5,490 nucleotides of DNA, from the NCBI GenBank assembly GCA_027325475.1, contig DAIEFO010000158.1:1-5490 (forward strand), written 5' to 3'. This DNA is from Desulfobacteraceae bacterium (GTDB taxonomy: Bacteria; Desulfobacterota; Desulfobacteria; Desulfobacterales; Desulfatirhabdiaceae). Shown one piece after another: positions 1 through 5,116 of the stretch. The translations under genes and the position numbers were made by a program. The first letter of the stretch is position 1. Each line of letters opens with the position of its first letter. The notes beneath the pieces are model-generated. The model was not told where the DNA came from. It made no database searches and saw only the letters and a program-made list of their open reading frames with translations.

Positions 1-7
1 TTGTTTT

Positions 8-13
8 TATAAT
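8..13 (+). promoter_or_regulatory. Possible -10 box (TATAAT) upstream of the SYLF gene
   Basis: A perfect TATAAT hexamer lies in an AT-rich stretch at the very start of the window. Its -35 partner would fall outside the window and cannot be checked. If used, transcription would begin near position 20 and give a leader of about 100 bases before the ATG at 124, which would include the inverted repeat at 84-100. A TTGTCA at 13-18 could instead be a -35 element, but the best -10 candidate for it (GATAGT at 38-43) has a poor match and a 19-base spacer. This is a sequence match only. Confidence 0.25.
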
Positions 14-83
14 TGTCAACCCTGAACATTGTAGCAGGATAGTCTGTACTCAGAGCATAAAAATCGCTGCCGCTACGTTGATA

Positions 84-100
84 GCTTCAGACGCTGAAGT
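84..100 (+). promoter_or_regulatory. Inverted repeat / small hairpin in the SYLF gene leader
   Basis: CTTCAG at 85-90 and CTGAAG at 94-99 are perfect reverse complements separated by ACG, and one further G-U pair (84 with 100) is possible. The hairpin ends 8 bases before the GGAGGAGG ribosome binding site at 109-116. It is not followed by a T run, so it is not an intrinsic terminator. It could be an RNA hairpin affecting translation or mRNA stability, a protein-binding dyad, or chance. No function can be assigned from sequence. Confidence 0.4.
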
Positions 101-108
101 GTGGAGAT

Positions 109-116
109 GGAGGAGG
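109..116 (+). promoter_or_regulatory. Strong ribosome binding site for the SYLF gene
   Basis: GGAGGAGG is an extended match to the anti-Shine-Dalgarno sequence, 7 bases before the ATG at 124. It fixes that ATG as the start and suggests efficient translation of the first gene. Confidence 0.85.
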
Positions 117-123
117 ATTCAGA

Positions 124-819
124 ATGAGAATTCGGATCGCAGGGGCCATGCTGCTGATGATGGTTTGGGTGCCGTTCGGGATGACGGCTGCTGCGGCGGA
201 CGTTCAGCAGCCCGAAATCAAACGGGTTGAAGATGCTGCCAAGATTATCAAGACATTTACAACCATTCCTGAAAAAGGGATTCCGCCCACGCTGCTGAGA
301 AATGCGCAGGGAATCGCTGTCTTTCCGGATGCGTTCAAGGTCGGTTTTATTATAGGAGGCAATTACGGGAGAGGTGTTCTTTCTATCCGTGACCGCAAGA
401 ACCACTGGACGAATCCTGTCTTTGTTACAATGGCCGGAGGAAGTCTCGGCTGGCAGATCGGAGCTCAGTCCGCCGATATTATTCTTGTTTTCAAGACACG
501 AAAAAGCATCGATGAAATTACCGCTGGCAAGGTTACGTTGGGCGCGGATGCGTCGGTAGCCGTTGGGCCTGTGGGGCGTCAGGCCGCAGCCGATACAGAT
601 ACGGGGTTTCAGGCGGAGATATATTCATATTCCAGAACCCGGGGGTTGTTTGCAGGCGTATCTGTTCAAGGGGCGGCGCTTGAGATCGATTATGACGCCA
701 TTGTTGGATTTTACCATAACACCAGAATCGGTGCCCGCGATATTTTTGACAATCCTGATATCAAGGCGCCACAGGCGGCTTCTGAGTTCAGAAAGACGCT
801 TTCAGATCAAACACGATAA
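124..819 (+). CDS. SYLF (Ysc84-like) domain lipid-binding protein, exported
   Basis: This encodes a 231-residue protein. Residues 1-25 look like a Sec signal peptide: a short basic start (RIR), a hydrophobic core rich in Leu, Met and Val, then a run of alanines ending near residue 25 before Asp-Val. The mature protein matches the SYLF/Ysc84 pattern: an Ile-Pro-x-x-Leu-Leu helix, the 'NAQGIAVFPDAFKVGF' segment around residues 60-75, a Gly-rich strand with 'GGNYGRGV', then 'GGSLGWQIGAQSADIILVF' and the 'YSRTRGLFAGVSVQG' strand before a C-terminal helix. SYLF domains bind phosphoinositides in eukaryotes. Bacterial secreted versions are known mainly by family, with a presumed membrane-lipid or envelope role. 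Length is normal for the bacterial form. It is the first gene of a close-packed run, with 21 bases to the next start. Family assignment is firm; the physiological role is not known. Confidence 0.9.
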   Translation: MRIRIAGAMLLMMVWVPFGMTAAAADVQQPEIKRVEDAAKIIKTFTTIPEKGIPPTLLRNAQGIAVFPDAFKVGFIIGGNYGRGVLSIRDRKNHWTNPVFVTMAGGSLGWQIGAQSADIILVFKTRKSIDEITAGKVTLGADASVAVGPVGRQAAADTDTGFQAEIYSYSRTRGLFAGVSVQGAALEIDYDAIVGFYHNTRIGARDIFDNPDIKAPQAASEFRKTLSDQTR

Positions 820-825
820 CAATTT

Positions 826-833
826 AGGAGAGG
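826..833 (+). promoter_or_regulatory. Ribosome binding site that decides a TTG start
   Basis: AGGAGAGG sits 7 bases before the TTG at 841. The first in-frame ATG (868) has no comparable site upstream, so this motif is the main reason to accept TTG as the initiation codon of the small membrane protein. Confidence 0.75.
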
Positions 834-840
834 TATCCGG

Positions 841-1038
841 TTGTCTGTACTCATTTCTCTTATAAAAATGGCTGCCATACTGGCGGCGGCGGCGCTGCTG
901 GGGAACTGGTTCCTTGCGGAGTTGAAAACAGCGCGAGCGCAGAAAAAACCCTGGTATGCGCCCTATGTGTCGCTGCCGGGAATCTTGATTATCATTGCCG
1001 TGTTGATACCTGTTGTACTGCGGATAATGCGTTGGTAA
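841..1038 (+). CDS. Small two-helix membrane protein, function unknown
   Basis: This encodes 65 residues with a TTG start supported by the Shine-Dalgarno site at 826-833. Two hydrophobic segments are visible: about residues 2-24 (Ile/Ala/Leu-rich, ending 'LLGNWFLAEL') and about 43-62 ('LPGILIIIAVLIPVVL'). They are joined by a basic loop containing 'KTARAQKKPWYAPY', with a short basic tail (R-x-M-R-W). By the positive-inside rule the loop and tail cannot both be cytoplasmic if there are two spans, but the loop carries more positive charge, which favours a cytoplasmic loop with both ends outside. It lies 21 bases after the SYLF gene and 34 bases before the next start, so it is probably co-transcribed. 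An alternative ATG at 868 would remove most of the first helix. I do not recognise a named family. Confidence 0.75.
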   Translation: MSVLISLIKMAAILAAAALLGNWFLAELKTARAQKKPWYAPYVSLPGILIIIAVLIPVVLRIMRW

Positions 1039-1058
1039 CTCCAGCGGTTGCCGGTAAT

Positions 1059-1065
1059 GAGGGAG
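1059..1065 (+). promoter_or_regulatory. Ribosome binding site for the 180-residue protein
   Basis: GAGGGAG lies 7 bases before the ATG at 1073 and supports that start. It is the last clear Shine-Dalgarno site in the run until the weaker CGGAGA before 4316; the genes between appear to rely on coupling or weak sites. Confidence 0.7.
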
Positions 1066-1072
1066 ATATTTC

Positions 1073-1615
1073 ATGACGTTCCCATGTGAACAACTCATAT
1101 CCGTTCAGGAAATGGGGGAAAATCTGGCGAATTTTTCGCTGGATCGCGAAAGTATTCTGTTCGCTCTGAGCAGACTGCCCGAAGAAAACGCCATCGACAG
1201 GGTCCATGTAGAGTATGAGATTCATCTTCTCAAAATATTAAGCGTGGGGTGGGCGATTTCGTATTTTATGGAAAATCGTTCCGAGAAAACGCCCCTGATG
1301 GAGAGATTCTGGCAGGTGCTCTTTGAGTTTTCCAAGAATATTTCATCCGTGACATCCGCTTCTATCGGAAAGGAAGTGGATTATTTCCGAACGCTAAAAG
1401 AGCGCATCGATATTTATGTCAAGGCTATTTCAGAAGTTCCCCACCTGACAGACCCGGCGTCTGTCATTGGCCCTACGTTTGCGGCGCTTTGTGAAAGCGC
1501 CGACAATGTTCACGTCATTATGGCCGGCAACCGGGTATTTCATCTGGCGCTTGAAGGGGTGAAATTCTATCTGGAGTCTGTTTTCAGCAGCAATACAGAA
1601 CCCGTTGCATCCTGA
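1073..1615 (+). CDS. Conserved-looking hypothetical protein, soluble and helical
   Basis: This encodes 180 residues with a well-placed ribosome binding site. I do not recognise the family. There is no signal peptide and no convincing membrane span. The sequence is rich in amphipathic helix-like stretches: about residues 25-65 ('ALSRLPEENAIDRVHVEYEI' followed by a Leu/Ile-rich helix), 75-95 ('ERFWQVLFEFSKNISSV') and 103-125 ('EVDYFRTLKERIDIYVKAIS'). It ends with a Val/Leu-rich segment near 150-172. This suggests a compact all-alpha cytoplasmic protein, perhaps a partner or adaptor protein. It follows the small membrane protein by 34 bases and its TGA overlaps a possible small ORF start at 1615. 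Coding status is supported by uninterrupted length, a good start and normal codon use. Function is unknown. Confidence 0.8.
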   Translation: MTFPCEQLISVQEMGENLANFSLDRESILFALSRLPEENAIDRVHVEYEIHLLKILSVGWAISYFMENRSEKTPLMERFWQVLFEFSKNISSVTSASIGKEVDYFRTLKERIDIYVKAISEVPHLTDPASVIGPTFAALCESADNVHVIMAGNRVFHLALEGVKFYLESVFSSNTEPVAS

Positions 1616-1734
1616 TGGCCGTTATATTTCCAGGTTTCGATCATCGTTCATCGCCTTATCATGAGAGCGAACAATCTGGCCTGTTTCTGCCTGATGGGTT
1701 TAACCATCCGGTATTTATGATGGATGTGTTATAA
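1615..1734 (+). CDS. Possible 39-residue ORF bridging the gap, coupled at both ends
   Basis: An open frame starts at an ATG that overlaps the upstream TGA (TGATG, 1613-1617). It runs 39 codons and stops at a TAA overlapping the downstream ATG (TAATG, 1732-1736), so it tiles the whole gap with no spare base. The product would begin 'MAVIFPGFDHRSSPYH' and end 'HPVFMMDVL'. It has no signal peptide, membrane span or recognisable domain. Against it: there is no Shine-Dalgarno site, and its third codon positions are AT-rich compared with its neighbours, which looks more like intergenic DNA. For it: exact overlaps at both ends are unlikely by chance, and the next gene also lacks its own ribosome binding site, so ribosomes re-initiating from this frame would explain its translation. 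It may be a coupling leader rather than a functional peptide. Confidence 0.3.
   Translation: MAVIFPGFDHRSSPYHESEQSGLFLPDGFNHPVFMMDVL
1693..1726 (+). promoter_or_regulatory. Overlapping short inverted repeats before the phosphatase gene
   Basis: GATGG (1693-1697) can pair with CCATC (1704-1708) across a 6-base loop. CATCC (1705-1709) can pair instead with GGATG (1722-1726) across a 12-base loop. The two stems share bases and so are mutually exclusive. The second would lie just before the ATG at 1734. Each stem is only 5 base pairs, so chance is a real possibility. There is no T run, so this is not a terminator. Confidence 0.2.
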
Positions 1735-2366
1735 TGACGGCCAGTGCTTCTGCTGTGACTCGTTTCGGTGTGTTGCGCCATGCAACCACAGAGTGGAACC
1801 TGACGCGGCGTCTCCAGGGGCAGGAAGACAGTCCGCTGACGCCTGAGGGCGAAAGTCTGGCGCTTGGCTGGGGGCGACTTCTGGCGCAATATTCCTGGAA
1901 CCGGATACTCTCCAGCGATCTGGGCCGGGCGCAGAAAACGGCGGCATTGATCAATCGCACGCTGCATCTTCCGCTGTCGCTGAATTCAGGGCTTCGGGAA
2001 ATGGACTGGGGGCAGTGGACCGGCAGAACGCTGGCGGAGATTCAGCGGGAATGTGCGCCGGAATGGAAGATGCAGATTGAGTCGCAATGGTTTTTTTGCC
2101 CGCCGGGTGGCGAATCTCACGAGGCGGTATGGAAGCGAGGCCGCCAGGCGCTGGCGGAAGCATCCGGCATCTGGCCCGGAGAAAATATACTGGTGATTAC
2201 CCACGAAGGCATGATCAAGAGTCTGATGTATCACAAGAGCACCGTTTCCGCAGTTCCAAAGTCAGAATTGAATCCACGGCCATACTGTTTACATCAATTG
2301 ACGTTTGGCGGCGGTACACTGGCCGTGATTCATTCCAACTTCGTGGATATGTCCTTGCGTCTGTGA
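1734..2366 (+). CDS. Histidine phosphatase family protein (phosphoglycerate mutase-like)
   Basis: This encodes 210 residues with the full active-site set of the histidine phosphatase (branch 1) superfamily. 'RHATTEWN' at 15-22 has Arg15 and the phospho-accepting His16; 'SSDLGRAQKTA' carries Arg65; 'LREMDWGQWTG' carries the likely proton-donor Glu89; and 'THEGMIKSL' carries the second catalytic His157. The usual RHG triplet is RHA here. The protein resembles the alpha-ribazole phosphatase / small-molecule phosphatase group in layout, but no corrinoid genes are nearby, and the operon points to a phosphorylated sugar or related intermediate as substrate. It is cytoplasmic, with no signal peptide. 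The start at 1734 has no Shine-Dalgarno site and overlaps the TAA of the 39-codon frame; a GTG at 1755 just before the catalytic motif is an alternative. Family certain, substrate inferred. Confidence 0.9.
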   Translation: MTASASAVTRFGVLRHATTEWNLTRRLQGQEDSPLTPEGESLALGWGRLLAQYSWNRILSSDLGRAQKTAALINRTLHLPLSLNSGLREMDWGQWTGRTLAEIQRECAPEWKMQIESQWFFCPPGGESHEAVWKRGRQALAEASGIWPGENILVITHEGMIKSLMYHKSTVSAVPKSELNPRPYCLHQLTFGGGTLAVIHSNFVDMSLRL

Positions 2367-2380
2367 GTGAGAAAACACAT

Positions 2381-3151
2381 ATGCCGTCTGAAAGTTACTC
2401 CCGGATATATCAATTGAAGCAGCATGGTATTTTTGTCGTCATGATGATGGTTTTCGCGCTGTCTCTGGTTTCCTGTGCCGGAAATACCGCCGCGATGCAG
2501 CCGGATACCGCGCTTGCCGGTTCTTCGAAGATACACTGGTTTCCCAGAATTGAACCGGAAAAACTCCTTCACCAGAAAGGCGTTTACTTCATCGACGGCC
2601 TGAAGGGATATCCGCAAACGACGGATTACACCTGCGGGCCGGCGGTGCTGATGGAGATATCGCAGTTTTATCACCTGAATCACATCATCCTGAACCAAGC
2701 CACCGAGATGAGAATCGCGCACGAAGCCGGCACCCGAAGTATGGATGTGCTGGCGTCCGGCGGAAAACCCGGCACCACGCCGGACGAGATGAAACGCTGG
2801 CTGGAGACGCACGGCTTCGATGTCCGGCTGACCTATGAGGATAAGGAAGACGGAAGTGCGTTGCAGCGGCTCAAAGAAAATATCATGAAGGGAATTCCCA
2901 CCATCGTTGAATGGGCGTATCTGGGAGGACACTGGGAGATTGTGGTTGGGTATGATACCCGAAACAATGACAACCCGTGGGACGATGTCCTCGTCATGGC
3001 GGATTCATACGATAAATACGACGATTATCCGGATGGATATTCCTTTGTTAACGCCAACAGTTTTTACTGGCTGTGGTACGATGCCTTCTACTTTGATAAA
3101 TTGACCTGGAGAACCATGATTACAGCGACGCCCCACACAGCGGCGAAATGA
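2381..3151 (+). CDS. C39-like cysteine peptidase, predicted lipoprotein
   Basis: This encodes 256 residues. Residues 17-32 form a hydrophobic segment ending in the lipobox Leu-Val-Ser-Cys (Cys32), so the mature protein should be lipid-anchored in the envelope. The catalytic domain follows from about residue 65. 'GYPQTTDYTCGPA' gives the oxyanion-hole Gln79 and nucleophile Cys85; 'GGHWEIVVGYD' gives His184; and 'VLVMADSYD' gives Asp208. This is the order and spacing of papain-fold C39 (bacteriocin-processing-like) domains. No ABC transporter is fused or adjacent, so it is a stand-alone form, with peptide cleavage, amide transfer or crosslinking all possible. The ATG at 2381 is 14 bases after the phosphatase stop with a weak GTGAG upstream. 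A GTG at 2363 would overlap that stop as GTGA and add six residues. The open frame extends further upstream inside the phosphatase gene, but that part is a shadow. Confidence 0.8.
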   Translation: MPSESYSRIYQLKQHGIFVVMMMVFALSLVSCAGNTAAMQPDTALAGSSKIHWFPRIEPEKLLHQKGVYFIDGLKGYPQTTDYTCGPAVLMEISQFYHLNHIILNQATEMRIAHEAGTRSMDVLASGGKPGTTPDEMKRWLETHGFDVRLTYEDKEDGSALQRLKENIMKGIPTIVEWAYLGGHWEIVVGYDTRNNDNPWDDVLVMADSYDKYDDYPDGYSFVNANSFYWLWYDAFYFDKLTWRTMITATPHTAAK

Positions 3152-4326
3152 AAATCATCTATTACTGCCAGCATGTTCTGGGAATGGGACATTATTTCCG
3201 GAGCCTTGAAATATGCAAAGCTTTCAGCGGTCATGATATCATTCTGGTGTCCGGCGGCATGCCGATGGATGCACCGGTTCCGGAGCATGTCCGCGAGGTG
3301 GCGCTGCCTGACCTGCATATGGATCCGAATTTCAGCAGATTTGAAACCACTGCCGGTGCTTCAGGGGATATTGACAATGTCAGGCATCTCCGTCAACGGA
3401 TGCTGCAAGAGCTGGTCATGTCCGAATGTCCGGATGTTTTTATGGTGGAATTGTTTCCATTCGGGCGCAAGGCATTCGGGTTTGAGCTGATGCCGGTGTT
3501 GACGGCTGTTCACGAGTCATCGCACCGCGTTACACGGGTTGTGTGCAGCCTTCGGGACATTCTGGTTGAAAAAAAAGATGTCCAGGCGTATGAAGACCGG
3601 GTGGTGACGCTCTTAAACCGGTGGTTTGATGCTTTGCTCATTCATTCAGATCCCCGTCTGGTGAGGCTGGATGAAACGTTTTCCCGGATAGCGGATATCC
3701 GAATTCCCGTGATTTATACGGGGTTTGTCACACCGCACCCACAGCCGGAAGATCGAAGCGCCATTCGGCGCCGTCTGGGTATCGGGGATGCAGACACGCT
3801 GATTGTGGCCAGTGCCGGGGGCGGCCGGGTGGGGTTTGCGCTTCTGGATGCGGTTTCCCGCGCGGTTCAGGCTCTTGCCGATGAGACCGTCCATCTTCAG
3901 GTGCTGACGGGGCCGTTTATGGAAGAGACTGAGGTGCAAACGCTTCAGAAAATGGCTTCGGGGCGAATCTGGATTTCGCGATTTACGCCGGATTTTCCTG
4001 CATGGTTGTCCGCCGCCGACCTGTCTGTCAGCATGGCTGGATACAACACCTGTATGAACATTATGGCGGCAGGGGTACGCTCTCTGGTGTGGCCGTTTTC
4101 CCAAAACCGGGAGCAGAGGCTCCGCGCCGAAAAGATCGCAGCCAAAGGCGGGATGCGGATTCTTGAAGATATAGATCTTAAGCCGGAGCGTCTGGCCGGG
4201 CTCATCACACAGTCGCTTTCGGATGCTGCCCGGCGTGAATGCGGCGTGAATCTGAACGGTGCGGTGTACACGGCAGCGTGGGTCGCCAACTGGATTGGAA
4301 ACGGAGATTCACCTCATGTATCGTAG
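3148..4326 (+). CDS. GT-B glycosyltransferase, MurG/COG4671-like
   Basis: This encodes 392 residues with the two-domain layout of GT-B transferases. The N-terminal domain opens with a beta strand and 'GMGHYFRS' at 12-19, the Gly-x-Gly-His loop typical of acceptor-side domains in MurG-like and COG4671 'predicted glycosyltransferases'. The C-terminal domain begins near residue 212, with 'SAGGGRVG' (222-229) as its first nucleotide-binding loop. Its donor-binding motif is 'SMAGYNTCMNIMAAGV' (295-310), followed by 'PFSQNREQRLRA', equivalent to the Gly-x-x-Thr/Ser-x-x-Glu region and the Gln that contacts the nucleotide sugar. No signal peptide or membrane span is visible, so it should work on the cytoplasmic face. 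Its ATG overlaps the previous TGA (ATGA), and it has no separate ribosome binding site, implying translational coupling. Donor and acceptor sugars cannot be read from sequence. Confidence 0.85.
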   Translation: MKIIYYCQHVLGMGHYFRSLEICKAFSGHDIILVSGGMPMDAPVPEHVREVALPDLHMDPNFSRFETTAGASGDIDNVRHLRQRMLQELVMSECPDVFMVELFPFGRKAFGFELMPVLTAVHESSHRVTRVVCSLRDILVEKKDVQAYEDRVVTLLNRWFDALLIHSDPRLVRLDETFSRIADIRIPVIYTGFVTPHPQPEDRSAIRRRLGIGDADTLIVASAGGGRVGFALLDAVSRAVQALADETVHLQVLTGPFMEETEVQTLQKMASGRIWISRFTPDFPAWLSAADLSVSMAGYNTCMNIMAAGVRSLVWPFSQNREQRLRAEKIAAKGGMRILEDIDLKPERLAGLITQSLSDAARRECGVNLNGAVYTAAWVANWIGNGDSPHVS

Positions 4327-5116
4327 CGTATCCGCTGTCTGGAAGATACCGCCTGAAATCGTCCGGTCGCAATTTGAGGCTGATATCAAGCCGCTCATCG
4401 TTTCCATGAGAAAAAGCGCACCGGTTCGTTTTTTTTTCAGAGCCGATGATATCGGTATTTCCGGAAAGAAATTTTTGCGTTTGATGGAGATTTTCCATCG
4501 CTTTCAAACCCCGCTCAGTCTGGCTGTGGTGCCTGCCTGGATAACCGTGGAGCGCTGGGAGAGCATTCATGCGCTGGATCGTCTGTCGCCGGAGCTGTGG
4601 TGCTGGCATCAGCACGGGTGGCGTCATCTCAATCATGAAGTTCAGGGGAAAAAACAGGAATTCGGGCAGACCCGTTCTGAGGAACAGCTTGAACGGGATA
4701 TTCTATCCGGACGTGACAAGCTGAAGCGGATACTTCATGATCGCTTTACGCCGGTGTTCACTCCGCCCTGGAACCGCTGCGATGTCCGGGCGCTTGCCAT
4801 TTTAAAAGAGCATGGATATCTTGGGGTCTCGCGTCACTGCCGCAGTTTGCCCCTGGCGCCGGACGGGCTGCCGGATTTTCCGGTGATTATTGATCTTCAC
4901 ACCCGTCGTGAAACAACACCGGAAGCCGGGTGGAAAGCGCTTCGGGAGGAATTTTCCGCGTCGGCTGCCGCTGTTTCCGGCATCTGCGGGGTTATGATTC
5001 ATCACCAGCGAATGAACGCTGCGGCGTTCTTGTTTCTGGAACTGCTTCTTGGTATGCTTCAGGACACGGCAGCCGTTCAGTGCCTGCATCTGGGCGATCT
5101 GGTGTATCATGCGTAA
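4316..5116 (+). CDS. Polysaccharide deacetylase-fold protein, cytoplasmic
   Basis: This encodes 266 residues. The visible motifs are those of NodB-like carbohydrate esterases (CE4 and relatives). 'FFFRADDIG' has Asp44-Asp45, the catalytic base and metal ligand; 'QHGWRHLNHE' has His100 and His104 in the His-x-x-x-His metal site plus His107; 'FTPPWNRCD' at 148-156 corresponds to the Pro-Pro-Trp-Asn/Arg groove motif; and 'VMIHHQRM' has the late His229/His230. The family usually removes N- or O-acetyl groups from sugars. There is no signal peptide, so it would act on a cytoplasmic nucleotide- or lipid-linked sugar rather than on finished extracellular polymer. The ATG at 4316 overlaps the end of the glycosyltransferase gene by 11 bases, with CGGAGA 8 bases upstream. 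A nine-T run at 4429-4437 encodes Phe-Phe-Phe just before the DD motif. An upstream in-frame ATG at 4259 lies well inside the previous gene and is less likely. Confidence 0.82.
   Translation: MYRSVSAVWKIPPEIVRSQFEADIKPLIVSMRKSAPVRFFFRADDIGISGKKFLRLMEIFHRFQTPLSLAVVPAWITVERWESIHALDRLSPELWCWHQHGWRHLNHEVQGKKQEFGQTRSEEQLERDILSGRDKLKRILHDRFTPVFTPPWNRCDVRALAILKEHGYLGVSRHCRSLPLAPDGLPDFPVIIDLHTRRETTPEAGWKALREEFSASAAAVSGICGVMIHHQRMNAAAFLFLELLLGMLQDTAAVQCLHLGDLVYHA

Noticed and set aside
1616..1733. Terminator or independent promoter between the two gene groups
   Set aside because: The stems there are only 5 base pairs and lack a T run, and no matched -35/-10 pair was found, so read-through from the upstream genes is the simpler view.
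1730..1735. Perfect TATAAT just at the start of the phosphatase gene
   Set aside because: It overlaps the ATG at 1734, so it would give a transcript lacking the start, and the sequence about 17 bases upstream (TCCGGT) is not a -35 element.
2091..2097. T run considered as the tail of an intrinsic terminator
   Set aside because: It is inside the phosphatase coding sequence with no GC-rich hairpin immediately before it.
2087..2380. Upstream in-frame extension of the C39 lipoprotein frame
   Set aside because: It lies within the well-supported phosphatase gene in another frame and would bury the signal peptide in the middle of the protein.
2330..2932. 200-residue open frame on the minus strand
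   Set aside because: It is antisense to the C39 lipoprotein gene, has no recognisable domain and reads as a low-complexity shadow rich in Arg and His.
3646..4104. 152-residue open frame on the minus strand
   Set aside because: It is antisense to the GT-B gene and rich in Arg, His and Pro, as expected of a shadow frame, with no domain.
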